NCBI GenBank assembly: GCA_033239525.1
Contig: BSYO01000004.1
Location: 14,360,037 to 14,424,036, forward strand
DNA from: Nepenthes gracilis
Taxonomy: Eukaryota > Streptophyta > Magnoliopsida > Caryophyllales > Nepenthaceae
Length of the DNA: 64,000 bases
Direction of reading: 5' to 3'
The notes under the pieces are model-generated. The model was not told the DNA's origin. It saw nothing but the letters and a program-made list of their open reading frames with translations, and did no database searches. This document shows, piece after piece, positions 12,663 through 25,421 of this stretch; the first letter of the stretch is position 1; every line of letters begins with the position of its first letter. A program made the translations under genes and the position numbers.

Positions 12663-12667
12663 CGCGA
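12663..12667. other. Right target-site duplication of element B
   Basis: CGCGA pairs with TGCGA at 4019-4023, one mismatch. Confidence 0.7.
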
Positions 12668-13236
12668 TCCTCTCCATGGCCTGTGCATGAGAGTTGAAAA
12701 CAACTTGCAACCTGGCTTCAGACTCTGTCTAAGCCTGGGCATGATAGTTGACTTGCGACTGGCTCTATAGCGCCACCCCAACCGTAGCATTGACGAGACG
12801 TTCCATGTCCTCAGCCACGAGATCGGCCTGAGCCTGCATCATATGGCGATCTCATCTCCCTACGAAGATAGGAACCCGTCCAGCTCACGAGACCTCCTTG
12901 CTTGCTGAGAAAGCGAAAAAAAGGAGTTAGTAATGAGAAACTACAAACGGTCAGCTGTGCCTCTATGCAACCAAGTAGGCATACCTAACTAGAAGGGCCA
13001 CCAGACCCTTGAAGTGTGGTAGTCCTCGGGGCACCCTGGGGATAGAGACTTGGGAGGCCTGGATGATTGCACTCATCATCCACATCCACATTGGCAGAAT
13101 CCCCGTCACCACTCTCAGACTATGTCCTCCCATTGCTGATCTCTTCTTTGGTGGAGGATTTTGGCATAGGAGGAGAGGACACCTCTTTCCCAAAACCAAG
13201 TAAGGTGTGAATATCAATCATATTCTCATCAGCCAT
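12668..13236 (-). pseudogene. Element A second antisense ORF, N-terminal part
   Basis: On the - strand an ATG at 13236 opens MADENMIDIHTLLGFG and a serine/lysine-rich stretch (SSTKEEISNG). The frame runs with stops toward 12668 and continues at 4023 once element B is removed. No domain is recognised. This gene is read opposite to pol, as in Retand/Grande elements. It is broken by stops and by the B insertion. Confidence 0.5.
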
Positions 13237-13639
13237 AATAAAGGTAGAGAGACAATGGAGTAGAGTAGTGAAGGGAATCACAGGGGACGCCGCGTTTATT
13301 TAGGCAGAGTTCTCCAGCCAAAAACGGCATCACAACGGGGTTCAAAGGGTCGTGTCGTTTCTGTTAATGGCGACACATGTCTTTATCCAATTGAACTCGT
13401 TGTAGCATGCAAGGATAGACACCATGTCATTGAATAGCTAGTCTACAACGGTCAAAAATCTGGTACGGGCAGCCTGACCTCCCGGTACAAGTCGGTTGGC
13501 TGGCCAGCGCAAAATAAAAAAATAAGGGTGGAAAAAGAGGAAATCCAGGCAAAGGCGTAATACTCAGCGCATTGATGAAGCAAACATTTTGTTGATTAAC
13601 TTCAATTTACAATTACAATGCAGAAAAACAAAATACGAA

Positions 13640-15596
13640 TGCCCAATACTAAGTTGCGGGAGCAATAGAAGGGTGAGGCTCCCCTCGGCTTGGGAGTAAT
13701 CCACTAAGTCCTCGCGCTTTATTGCCACACTATTTAGTGGGTCGAGAATGCCTAGAAGGAAGTTGGGTAACATCAGGGAGACAATCCGCTTGTAGAGGTT
13801 GACGCCTTCCAAAACTCTAGACTTAAGCAATGCACTCACCTCCTCTGGACACAGGCGGATTGATATCTCAGCTTCCAGCATGATACTTTCCCATGAAATT
13901 TGCCAGCTTGCCGCTCAGCCCTGGCAGCTTGAGCCTCCAAGCTCCCCAGCCTCTCTCTCAACTCTGCCAACTCAGACTTGAGGGCAGCATTTTCCTCCCG
14001 GACTCTTAGGGCCTGGGTGATGCTCTCATCCCTATCTCTTTGGGCCTCAGCGACAAAGGCATCCGAGTAACTTAGGAGCTTCACTAGCCGGAGAATTTCC
14101 CCCTGCCCTTCAACATCACTCCAAGGAGCCTCTGGTCCTTCAATCCTGACAAAACAAGAACAGAGATAAGTCAAACTAAGCCGCCAGAGTTAAGAGAAAG
14201 AAGAAGCTCATCTCGAAAGCTTATCATTAAAAACTTGTGCTTCTTTTTTCTCGTTGATCCCTGCGACCCTAAGCTCTGCTATGGGAGGTCTTGAGATGGA
14301 CTAGCCGGGAGATTGAGTGTGGCGACCGCAGGAGCCAACTCCGTAGTAATCATCTCTCCCTCTACTATTCCAGCTCCACCAGAAGGGGCCTCCGTTGAAG
14401 TGACTTCAACGTCACCTATGGCCTCAGGAAGCAGGGCAACGGTGAGACTTACCTCACCAGTTTCCACCAGCTTCGCAAGCGAATAAAAGGTTGGCTCTTT
14501 TAGCCCTCCCACATTAGGCGCCAACTCTGCCAGTGCCACAGAATCGCCCGACAGCTACGACATGGCGACGATGTGGCAACCCCTTCAGTAACTCCCAAAT
14601 CTAAAAAGAGAGTGGGAGTCTTCACCACAGAGTGTTCTCTAACTCCAGCTAGTCGGCCAGCTATGTGGTTATTTGGCTCGGTGGAGGATGAGGAGGAAGG
14701 CACAGTTGGCACCACCAGTTTCACTCTAGGGCTGTTGGGAGGTTCAGCAATGGCAAGAGCCCTAGCTTTCCTCTTAAGCTGCGATGTCATTGGCGGTGGA
14801 GTTTTGAACTTTTTAACTGGTGAAGGAGGACCCCAGCGAGCTTTCTGGGCTTCCTCATGGGATACTAGGTGATCCCTCCTAAACTCGGGAAGGTACTCCT
14901 GCACCACCTGTAGCAAGGGCTCCACAGCATCCATCTCCTTCTTTGAGGGCTTCCAAGTGAGGGCTGCAAGAATGTTGCCCCACTCTCTGGATAGAGGCCA
15001 ATCATTAGACACCCGCATAAAAAAGAACCAGTCATTCTAGTTCTTGACCGACCCATAGATTACGCAACTAATGTGCAGCTCCCTAGGAGAGAGTGAAATC
15101 AAATCCCCACTCTCTGTAAACCAAAACATAACCCTCACGGCCTCCACTGTCAGAAGTCACAAATGGCGACAGAGAAAAATACAAAGTGTGCAAAGATATC
15201 GTACGACATTTGTATGAGGCCGAATGATGGGGACGCAAAACTCCGTGAAGATGCGGAGAAGCTCCTCAGGATTGGGAGACAAAGCTCACTCCATAGGTGA
15301 GCCTCATAGACAGTAATGTGACCCACCGGAAGAGAGCAAGCCCTGTCCAACTTCTTAGGAATCGAGAACACAATGGAAGGTGGGATGTTGTATTGCACAT
15401 AAAGCTCCCTAACTTCACCGGGAGAAATAATAGAGGGAATGTTGTTAACGGAAGGCACCATGGACGAAAAACAGGAGGGAGATGAAGACTTCAGAAGTTG
15501 TAAAAAAGAAAGGAGCAGGAAAGCTTGAACTGCAGCGTAGCCTTTATAAAGATCATCGCTGCCAAAGAGAAGCAGTGAATCGAAAAGACACGGCAA
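13640..15596 (-). pseudogene. Element A first antisense ORF
   Basis: Read on the - strand from about 15596, successive open pieces shift frame several times. Recognisable text includes IISPGEVRELYVQYNIP and GHITVYEAHLWSELCLPI at about 15450-15290, which resembles the plant-transposon/mobile-domain-like proteins of Tat-element antisense ORFs. Later come WPLSREWGN at about 15000 and a strong coiled coil at about 14050-13880 (ENAALKSELAELRERLGSLE). The function is not established. It may contribute to element regulation, but that is guesswork. Several frameshifts make it a pseudogene. Confidence 0.6.
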
Positions 15597-15830
15597 TCGT
15601 AACAGACATGTGTCGATTCCGGATTGGGTGCAGTCAAGTCGTATCTTCTAGTGAATTAATTGCCAGGATTACAACCACCTTACGCAGTAACACATCGCAA
15701 GAGGCAGCGAGTCTCTCAGAGCGGAGGGGGTCCTGAAGCTGCTCCACAACCCTTCGATTGCCGAGCCAATGGGATAAGGAAGCAATACATCAAAGATAAC
15801 CCCCTATGTTCACTAGATTCAAGCGTTTCG

Positions 15831-16192
15831 TCAATGAATCCAGTCAACGTTCACTTTCGCTCCGTTCTCCGGATTCTAACATTACGGTCAACAAATCCAG
15901 TCAACGTTCGCTTTCGTTCCAGTCTTTAGATTCTAATGCTACGGTCAATGAATTCAGCTGACGTTTGCTTCCGCTCCGTTCTCTGGATTCTAACGTTACA
16001 GTCAACAAATCCAATCAACATTCACCTTGCTCCGTTCTCCGGATTCAAGCGTTCGGTCAACGAATTCGGTTAACATTTGCTTCTAATCCGTTCTCCGGTT
16101 TCGAGCATTATGGTCAATGAATCTGGTCAACGTTCGCTTTCACTCCACTCAGTAAATTCAAACGATGTGGTCAACGGATTTGGACAACCTCC
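15831..16192. repeat. 57-bp minisatellite, seven copies, near the 3' end of element A
   Basis: Units begin TCAATGAATCCAGTCAACG or a variant at 15831, 15888, 15945, 16002, 16057, 16114 and 16171. The period is 57 bp, once 55. It lies between the antisense ORF start and the 3' LTR and is unrelated in sequence to the 42-bp array at 3260. Confidence 0.93.
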
Positions 16193-16819
16193 ACTCTAGA
16201 ATAAAAAAAAAAGATAGAGAAATATGCATGGCAACGAAAGATGAAGACAAAAGCAACTACAAGCTTTCTCATTAACTTCCTCTTTACAAGTTATATGGCC
16301 AATAGGGACCAATACATGACAATACTTTTGGGAAGAGGAGAAGAGTTGCGTTAGGGGTCCGCAACCCTCAAACATAGTTATCAAGATTCGAAAGCAAGTA
16401 GGCTCGAATCCATATTCAAATATCAATAACAATCACCCCCATGAAAAGGGGTGACTAAAGCAGTCTAAGCTTCGTAACTCAAAACAATAGCGCTTGAGAA
16501 CATGAACAGCCTGAGCTCCAAACCAGCAACTGGGACGGCAAGCTTCCCGGCGTGGTTGAACTCCCATGCCATCTGACCAGGCGTCATGTAAAGACAATAC
16601 TAAGGAACATCAAAAGCTCGCCAATTTATAGTGCAGACGGAAGCACTAAATGCAAAGAGACAACAGTGCTGGCAAATCTACAAATCTATAGAGAATCAAA
16701 ATGTAGGGGAATCACGCCAAGAACAGCTAAAAGGAGAATTTGGGACAGACCTGAGGAGATGGCACAGCCAGTCACATTCTATCGTGAACATGTTGGAGGC
16801 CAGATATCCAAACCACTAG
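16193..16819. other. Element A 3' untranslated region, no gene seen
   Basis: Low-complexity A-rich start (16200-16215), then unique sequence with only short chance ORFs. It belongs to element A because it sits between its minisatellite and its polypurine tract. Confidence 0.6.
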
Positions 16820-16832
16820 CATGGGGGGCTAG
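16820..16832 (+). other. Polypurine tract of element A
   Basis: CATGGGGGGCTAG lies directly before the TG of the 3' LTR. Such a G-rich tract primes plus-strand DNA synthesis. Confidence 0.6.
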
Positions 16833-17744
16833 TGATGGGAATGTCAGTAGTGGGCCGACCTGAAAGGGGTAAGTGGTCAAGAATTCATAGCAGCCAATTT
16901 ATTCCTAGGACAGTAAACATTGCCATTGACCGAAAAAGTGCCCAACTAGGTTGGGCGTGGCCCAAAATAAACACGGCTCAGATCAAAATTAGCCCACATG
17001 CACCTTCTTAAGCCTCAATAGCCGTTTGTCCTAATTCTCTGCACATCCAAGAATAGCAATCTCTTCTGTAATAGAAATTTCCTAGAATTAAAGCACAACC
17101 CAGAGGGATGGTTCACAAATCAGCGCGTGATCCTCAATGGAAGCCTCAACAGTCACTACGCGCAGTATCTCTATAGAAGGAAGAGAACTATCCTTTCTGA
17201 CCGTTGCAACCCAGAATAGCACCCGCACCAATACTAGGAAAGGCAACGATCCCCTTAGAGGGCAGGCATCTCGCCTCACCAACTTAGAAAGGTGATGAAC
17301 GCAACAGTTATAAAAGGCCTTGGAGTCTCGCTCCATAGACACACTCTCTTGCCCACTCAAAATAACAGAAGCTCTCTAAGATCTCAAGCATCCTAGTACT
17401 CTGCTCTCTCTCTGTTACTAGTTCCCTACGAACTCAGTACTTAGAGATACTACTCTCCACGAGCATCCACGATCAAAGCCACTCTCCACGAGTGTACCTC
17501 CGACCATCATTCTCAAATCCCGCACCTAATATTCATCTTTACATTCTCTATATTTACCTTCTTATTCTCGGAAAGCCTTTTATTAACTTGAGTGTCGGAA
17601 TATTTACGGTGAGATAACTTTCCGCGATTACCTGATCTCTCATTTGTAGTTATCGTGTGTAGGGTCCCAGGCGCGAAAGATAGTGACTGGAATCCGAAGA
17701 GCCAGTTCAACCCGAATCTGCTCAAAACTTGGATTTAGAACACA
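16833..17744 (+). repeat. Element A 3' LTR
   Basis: It starts TGATGGGAATGTC after the purine tract. A TATA box TATAAAAG sits at 17309-17316, followed by a CT-rich leader. The right end is placed at the CACA of 17741-17744; with no 5' LTR in the window this edge is uncertain by a few bases. Confidence 0.7.
17309..17316 (+). promoter_or_regulatory. TATA box in element A LTR
   Basis: TATAAAAG in a G+C-richer context, about 475 bp into the LTR, placed as expected for a retrotransposon promoter. Confidence 0.6.
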
Positions 17745-19003
17745 TCAAAAGTTATATTTTTATATAATTAATAATTTTTTAAATATTATTTCTTTAAAAT
17801 AATTCTTAGATACTTTTTATTTTATATTTATAAAAAAATACTTTGTATTTTAAACATTTTTTATATCATGACTAGAATAACACAAGTCATAATAAGATGC
17901 CGATGGAGTTATATTAGGGAACGCCTCAGCAAGACATCATCCTTCTCGAACATTTTGAAGCCATAAAGTAGGATGGTAGAGACATATTAGGGTGTTGACG
18001 GAGTCATATCAAAAAAGTATGACCACTGTCATATAACAAAAAATATGACCATTTTGATATGAATTCAATTAATACAATTTAATATTAAAGCTATGATTTT
18101 GAAACACAAATAAAAAATTTGGATAATGATTATTGTATATAGATTTATCCAGATAGCATACACAGAAATCGGATAACTAAGATTTTAGAATAAGTTTTGG
18201 ATTAAAGAATCTAAATTCTACACAGAATAAACATAAGCAAGAGATGATAAGATCGAGATCTCTCTGCAATATCCTTCAATACTTAAATTGATATTACAAT
18301 AGTCAAATTAGTATACAAATGGAGGATGAATGATTACCACTTTCATTGCCAAAATTAAGGTCCTAGAGGATTTATGCTTTAATATTTTCCGTAAGTATTT
18401 GAACCTTGTTGAACTTTGTATTTTTGCTTGAGTTTTTGCTTATTAATTCTAGCATATGGACCTCACATTTACCGAGGCTGTGACCCTATCTTAAAAACAG
18501 TAAGTAAGCATTCCAAAATTTGATCTACGGGATGTGGAGAAATTTTTTCTTACTAGTGAAAAATGATAGTTAGGTTTCAATTAATTAATGATGCGTTTTC
18601 ATAATTTTTGTGACCAAATTGTCACTATAATGATCGTGGGCTTGGTGGGAAGACTGTAAAATACTAATCAATTAATTAATTTCTAATTTACAGTTACTTT
18701 ACTAATATTAACATATTACGCTAGTTGATATTGAGACTACTTTTACAATTAACGACTACTTACTGGGTTGTTTCTACCTTTCGGACAACATGACATATTT
18801 GACTAATCAGACATCTTAGACACTTGAAAAACTCCAAAATCTTGGCATTCTTGGTCATTGAGCTATAATAGGACATCAATGAAAGGGGCATCTCAGCCTT
18901 CTTGGACATTTCAAAGCAATATTATGATGTTGTTGAAGTCATAATATAATGTCAGAGCAGTCATATTAAAAGGACATATTTTCAAGATACATTGTCATGT
19001 CCT
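17745..19003. other. AT-rich spacer, no gene recognised
   Basis: Between A and element C. It has no ORF of note and no LTR ends that I can pair. Two weakly similar stretches (about 17938-18040 and 18885-18985, sharing CTTCT..ACATTT..AAGC..ATA and GTCATAT motifs) suggest the remains of a diverged repeat. Confidence 0.5.
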
Positions 19004-20706
19004 TATGACAGACTGTATTTTCTGTCGAAAATCCAATAGAATTTCGTCTATAATATGGACATCCGTCAATACAAAGCATGTACAAATCCCTGTCTTACAA
19101 CAACCATAATATACATACTATATATACACAGGATCCCAACTGGCACAAAGGACAACAAGTGGCACTGATGTCATAACTTCAAATACGATGTCGACTCAAA
19201 TAATAATAATAAAAGCTTACAGAATCACATACATCTATCATATACAGCAGAAACTAAACTACGTATCCATCAATACCATACATATACATCGATATACATA
19301 TACATATCAAAATAATACAATGTACTCCATCACATACAAAAATCATAAACTATGTCCCAAAAACTCTTCAATGCAAGATCTATAGCCTATCCTGCTCCTA
19401 AGTCCTACTTGGATTCATCAGGCATAAGAGCGTGCTCAGTAGGAAGGAAGAAAAAAGTAAGGGTAAGTCAAAGACTTAACAAGTATAATATAAGTAAATA
19501 ATAAGTAATATATTCAAATGAAACAGGAAATAGGATGGAAGCAATATATAAGGATGTATGAAGATATGAAATATGAATTAATACACTTTCTAAATTACAT
19601 TTATCTTTACAGACCAATGCTACTAGGCCTTACCAGCTAAAAGTGTGGAAAAACGAGAAAAGGATCACAATACTCCACATGATCTAAGGCCGAATTACAT
19701 ACTTAATGTCCAGTAGTGATGGTATACGCATTCGCCGATATACAAGGCCAAACACTATGTGGCAAGCGGTATACCTATTACCCGGTATACGGGGCTAATA
19801 AAATGCTCCCTAACCTCCTGTAGTTCAGATGTAGTCTTCGTTTTTCACAGTAACATTCTAAGGTATGCTAAGAAATATCACCTGCTACAATACACGGCCA
19901 AGATAATCCCTAAATTTTTACTGTAATGTCAATGGCTTGCCAAGGGATATTACCCTCCAAAACATAAATCCATGGTCTTGGTTACATAATATTTTATTCT
20001 TTGGAGGAATGCCCACCAAACTTCTTTCACAAATTTCTCCCTCAGGAAGAACAAATCATACATATAACAAATTGTTGCATTTTCTTCGTATACTTGCATA
20101 GTTTTCATATTTCTTTTAGATTTTAGTCTTTACATGACTTAATTTATATGCATGGATATCATAAAGTATAGGGAAGAATAGAAATTCTTACCACCGAGAG
20201 ACAATTGTAACTTTAGAGGTTTCCGGATAACATTTACTTTACAAATGGTTAACCAATATACTTTTCCGGAGTATACAAACAAACATATGCAAATAATCAT
20301 AGCTTAGATAACAATTAAACCATGTGGAATCATGTAAAAATACTTAAAAGCCTCCGGTGAATAGTAACTTCATGAGTTTGGGGGTCCAAATGTGCAAAAT
20401 AGAGCAAAACATGAAAAATCGACACGTAAATAGTAAATAACCCTATTTAAGGTATGAGTTTTTGTTATCTATGGCCAAATTAAGCTTGGAACTCAAAATA
20501 ATAAGCAAATGGTGGTCAAGTGTGGGTCTAGAGTTTGGGTGAAGCTTATCCATGCGAAACGAAGGGAAATCGGACATTAAACAACAAATAATTCATGCAA
20601 TAATCATGGGTTCCATAATTTATATGTTTTGGATGGGTATCAAAACAAAAATATCTAAAAGAATACGAATAAAAATTGAAAGAGAGAACAAAGAGGGTAT
20701 GAGTAC

Positions 20707-20716
20707 ACTTACCTCA
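20707..20716 (-). promoter_or_regulatory. Donor-like GT splice site in C 3' LTR
   Basis: TGAG|GTAAGT on the - strand, with the candidate intron starting at 20712 and ending at 19435 (about 1278 nt). This is a canonical GT version of the block that is GC in B, E, F, G, K and N. Confidence 0.45.
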
Positions 20717-20883
20717 ACCGATCTACTATTTCTTTAACATGCTCATGCTCGAAATCGGACTCGGAAAACTCATTTTCCCCCTCTCTCTCTATCCGACGTG
20801 CCTCTCTCTCCTCCCTTCTTCCTCTCTTCGTGTTATGTTTCACGAACTCCTCCATCCCTGATTTCTCCCTTCCTTCTATGTTA

Positions 20884-20885
<2 letters not shown>

Positions 20886-20917
<32 letters not shown>
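20886..20917. repeat. (ATT)n microsatellite in U3 of C 3' LTR
   Basis: About ten ATT units. The partner LTR has one at the same place (35546-35575), and LTRs of J and K carry similar tracts at matching positions. Confidence 0.9.
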
Positions 20918-21180
20918 TTTATTTTATACATATACATATATATAAATATATAGATGCTTATTTCTTTTTCTTTAAATATCAAAACTTAAATTGTTACTCG
21001 GGTAATCAGACGGATGCACTTTGGGCACCAGCCTAACAATTCTAAATATCATCCAAAATTTTATAATATTTAATTAATTTTTATCATACCCAAATTATTT
21101 AAAATAATAAATAAACCAAATTAAATCGAATAAAAATTCGGTATATTACATTATCTCGCACTTATAAAAATTTCATCCTC

Positions 21181-23480
21181 AAAATTAACGAATCCTAGGA
21201 ATTACTTAAACTTACGTACCTCGGAATAAATGGGAATACTTCTCTCGGATCTCATCCTCTCTAATCAAATCAAGCCCCATAAGTCATCTATCTCCAATAT
21301 TCTCCGAATGAATTAGAGATCAGCACTTCCTACCATACAGTGCCTCAAACAGAGCCACGCCATGCTTGTCTGGAAGCTATTGTTGTACGCGAACTCTGCC
21401 AACGTGAGGTGATCATCCCAACATCATTTAAACTCCATTATCGAGGCTTGGAGCATATCCTCCAAAATCTGAATTGTCCACTCTGACTGACTATTGGTTT
21501 GGGGATGACATGCCATATTGAACTTCAGAGTCGTCCCTAACTTCTGATGCAAACTCTCCCAAATTTAGAGATGAAGCGCAGATCACGATCGGACACAATA
21601 GACGCTGGCACACTGTGCAATCTAATAATCTCTTTATATACAGTTGAGCCAAGCGATCACGGGACTATGTAGTTCGAATGGCTATAAAATGTGCCGATTT
21701 GGTTAGCTGATCCATAATGACCCAAGTTGCATCGTGATTCTTCGGGGTCCTAGGCAAACCAAAAACAAAATCCATCAAAATGTCCTCCCACTTTCAATTC
21801 GAGATAGGCAATGGCTGCAACAATCTTGAAAACTTCCTCCTCTCAGCCTTATGCTGCTGACAAAGGAGACATCACCCAACAAAAGCAACTATCTCTCTAC
21901 ACATGTTCCTCTACTAGAACATCTTTCTCAAATCTTGGTACATTTTATTGATCTCAAGGTGGATAGTGTACCTGGTTCGATGCGCGTCCTTCATGATTTC
22001 TTCCTTCAGCTCCTTATCATTAGGTACACATAGTCGCTTCCAGAATCTCAAGACTCCGTCATCATGAACACTGAAATCAATCCGGGAATCCCTACCATGA
22101 TGACCAACAATGTCCATCAAAAATAGATCACTCGCCTGTCCTTCCTTAATCCTCTGGAGGATCTTGGGTTTTACCTGTACGAAAGATAGCATCATACGAT
22201 TTCCTTTGACATAACGCAGGATGTGGCAAAACTTCAGGCAATCCAACATCTCCATCTACTTAATCTACATCGTCGCTACCAAACTAGTGCGGCGATTTAG
22301 AGCATCCGCAACTACATTCGCCTTCCCCGGTCGATACTGGATCTTACAATCATAGTCCTTAAGAAACTTGATCCATTGCCGTTGCCTCATATTCAACTCA
22401 TTTTGTGAAAATAGATACTTGAGGCTATTATGATAGGAGTACACCAAAAATTTCTCGCTATACAAATAGTGCTTGCAAATCTTCAATGCAAAACCACGGT
22501 GGCTAACTCTGAATCACGGGTCAGGTAATTCTTCTCATGGGCCTTGAATTGCCGAGACCCATAGGCAACCACCTTCCCATTCTGCATTAAAACACATCTG
22601 AGTTCGACCTTACAAGCATTGCAATATACCTCAAAACCACCAGAATCATTGGGAAGAGTCAAAATCGGTGCTGAAGTCAACCGATCCTTTAACTCCTAGA
22701 AGCTATGATCACATTTCTCATTCAATTCAAATCTGACTTCCTTCTTCGTTAACTAGGTAAGCAGCAAGGCAATATAAGAGAAATTCTCCACAAATTGGCG
22801 AAAGTAACCGGCCAAACCTAAAAAACTACAGACCTCTGTCATGGTCGTCAGTCGATCCCAACTGACGACTTTGACCTTTTTTGGATCTACCAAGACACCT
22901 CTATTTGAAATGATATGACCCAGAAACACAACCTCCTCAAGCTAGAATTCACATTTCTTCAACTTTATGAATAATCAATGCTCCCTAGGGTTTGGAAGAC
23001 AATCCTCAAATGCTCCACATACTCCACATCACTCCTCGAATAGATCAGGATATCATCGATAAAGACCACTACAAACTTCTCCAAATAGGATTGAAAGACC
23101 CTATTCATCAAATCCATAAATACTACAGGAACATTTGTCAAACCAAATGGCATAACGAGAAACTCATAATGACCGTATCTCGTTCGGAATGCCGCCTTTG
23201 CTACATCATCCTGCTTAATTCAGAGCTGATGATATCCCAACTAAAGATCGATCTTTGAAAACACTTGAGTTTCCTGTAATTGATCGAAGAGGTTATCAAT
23301 CTGCGGCAATGGATATTTATTCTTTATAGTGATCTTATTCAAAACACAATAATCTACACAAAACCGTAAGGTCCCATCCTTCTTCACAAATAGGACTGGA
23401 GCATCCTACGGCGAAATACTAGGTGTAATAAAACCCATATCAAGCAAATCCTGCAACTGTTATTTCAACTATTTTAGCTC
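21181..23480 (-). pseudogene. Element C reverse transcriptase, RNase H and integrase remnant
   Basis: On the - strand: RT text [20 protein letters not shown] and the catalytic box FIDDILIYS at about 23150-23030. RNase H follows at 22680-22265 ([32 protein letters not shown]). The integrase zinc region is near 22010-21920 (DAHRTRYTIH). The core continues to about 21340, ending EALYGRKC. The next readable text is a chromodomain end (REDEIREKYSHLF, near 21250), so the integrase C-terminus and most of the chromodomain are deleted. Multiple stops and frameshifts. Confidence 0.85.
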
Positions 23481-25147
23481 AGTAGGGGCCATGTGATAAG
23501 GGGTCCTTAATATAGGTGCCGACCCCGGCACAAGATCAATTCTGAACTTAATCTCACAGTGCGGTGGTAGAGTAGACAGCTTATCGGAAAACACATCATC
23601 GAACTCGCACACAATCGAAATATCCTTCACAGATAGCTCACGGCTCTCCACAACACTAGCATAAGCCAGAAAGGCTTCACAACCGCTCTCCAACAAATGG
23701 CAAGCTTGGAGGGCCGAAATAAAGCTAGATTCCTTTAATCTCCGGATTCCTTGAATGTGAAAAGGTTCACATTCTGAAATCGCAAAATCCACTCTCTTGT
23801 GGAAATAACCAATAGTTACGTGATATCTAAACAACCAATCCATGCCCAGAATAACATCGAAACCATGCATCTTTAGAAGAATCAGATCGACAACCAAAGA
23901 CAAACCATTCACCTCAACAACACACACAGGGCAAGAAATATCGGTGATAACAAAAGATCTCATGGGCATCGATACAACCAAAGAGAAGTCAAGAATCATA
24001 GGAGAGGATGCAATATGACAGGTAAACCATGGAGAAACAAATGAATGCGTAAACTCAGAATTGAAAAGCACTGCACAAGAAGTGCCACAAATGGAGAGAA
24101 TACCTTCAACCACATTATTTGATGCCTTTGCTTCACTTGAAGACACTGCAAAGGCCTTTCCTTGGATAACTAGCTTGGGAGTGCAGGCTTTCTTCGGATG
24201 AGGGCATTCTTTGACCTTATGCTATGACTGGCCGCAATTAAAACAGACTTTCATCAATCTAAAACAAGGCTTGTTCCCATGCATTTTCCCACAATGCTGG
24301 CATGAGCCCATTGAAGCTTGAGAAGATGATGTGGTCGACTACCCTTCCTTTTTTAATTCTGGCTACTTTGTTTTCTTGGACAGCCTCTCAGAACTCACGC
24401 TAGAACTAGCACTAACTCCACTCTTGCCCGATGGCTACTTCTTGAAGAACTCTTCCTTGGCAAGCTATTGTTCATGGATCAGGGTACGATCCAACACGTC
24501 TGCATAAGACGTCAACTTTAGGGTTGCCAACTGCTTACGGATATCATCCCGCAAGCCTTACAAAAACTTCCTTACCTTTCTCTCCTTCTCATCAAACATA
24601 TACGGGATGAACCGTGATAACTTAGTAAACATGGCATCTTACTCGGTTACCGACCGGGTACCTTGCCTCAAACAGATAAACTCTTCCTCCTTCTGAACAC
24701 AGAGGCTAGATGGAAAATACTTCTCCATGAATGCTTCCTCGAACATGGGCTAGGTAATTTCATCCTTTGTCACCCCAAGGTTCTCTTCTTCATTTGCCAC
24801 CAGTGATGTGCCTCACCCTCTAGTCTGTACGACACAAATGGGCCTCGATCCTCCTTGGAATAATGAATGATAGCGAACACCTTCTTTAATTGCTCAAATC
24901 ATGTGTTCACTTTAATGGGGTCAGGCTCCCCCAAAAACTCTGGGACTCACTCCTGAACAAAGCGATCATAGCCAGAAGGTCTAGGATTAATAGGAGCCTA
25001 CACAGGAGTTGGAGCAGGAATAGGGGTGAGATTCCTTTGCTCCATGTTCTCAATGATATTCGCCATTCGACCCAACAGATTCAAATATTCAGCTTCTCAG
25101 TCTTGCGGCTGACCACATCCCCGCGAACCTCTCCATCTAGGCGGCAT
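23469..25147 (-). pseudogene. Element C gag and protease remnant
   Basis: An ATG at 25147 opens MPPRWRGSRG. The capsid domain is near 24900-24550 (LEGEAHHWWQMKKR), heavily frameshifted. A zinc-knuckle region lies near 24330-24200 but its cysteines are disrupted. The protease is the best preserved part, open from 24146 to 23469: GILSICGTSCAVLFNSEFTHSFVSP has NSE where the catalytic DSG/DTG should be. It then runs through MHGFDVILGMDWL and into the RT linker (IDLVPGSAPILRTPY). Confidence 0.85.
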
Positions 25148-25409
25148 GATTGGCTTTCGATGTCACTTCTAAAATAAGAACAATTGTGAATTAGTCAAAA
25201 TATCAGATTTTAATTAAGACATTATAATCTACACAATTATTCATGACTATCGTCCTAACTTAGTTCTAGTCTAAGTTACACGAATTAGGATGACTAGAAC
25301 TATCCAACCTAACTTAGTCATTCTATGCCTACACTTGCCTATTTAGTCTTAGCCTATACTATCCTAAGTGTCTGCATAAGATCCAAATTAAACCTAAGGC
25401 ATCTCTTTT

Positions 25410-25421
25410 TCTAATACCAAC
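25410..25421 (-). other. Primer-binding site of element C
   Basis: Directly after the 5' LTR end (CCATCACA on the - strand) reads GTTGGTATTAGAA, close to the TGGTATCAGAG complement of the tRNA-iMet 3' end. Confidence 0.6.

Larger units (their letters stand above)
1..17744 (+). mobile_element. Element A: Tat-lineage (Retand-like) Ty3/gypsy retrotransposon, 5' part outside the window
   Basis: Order on the + strand: pol remnant (1-3046), a 42-bp minisatellite, the end of an antisense ORF, insertion of element B (4024-12662), the rest of the antisense ORFs, a 57-bp minisatellite, a purine tract and a 3' LTR. Seen: pol carries a second RNase H after the usual one, and there are antisense ORFs between pol and the 3' LTR. 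Both are known marks of the Tat lineage (Retand/Grande group). The 5' LTR, gag and protease would lie left of the window. Pol is riddled with stops, so the copy is dead. The antisense reading frame continues exactly across the B insertion site, which proves that the two halves are one element. Confidence 0.85.
19004..21150 (-). repeat. Element C 3' LTR
   Basis: On the - strand it starts TGTAATATACC at 21150 and ends near 19004. It carries an (ATT)n tract (20886-20917), a canonical donor-like TTGAG|GTAAGT at about 20716-20707, and an acceptor-like TTCCTTCCTACTGAG ending at 19435. Confidence 0.85.
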
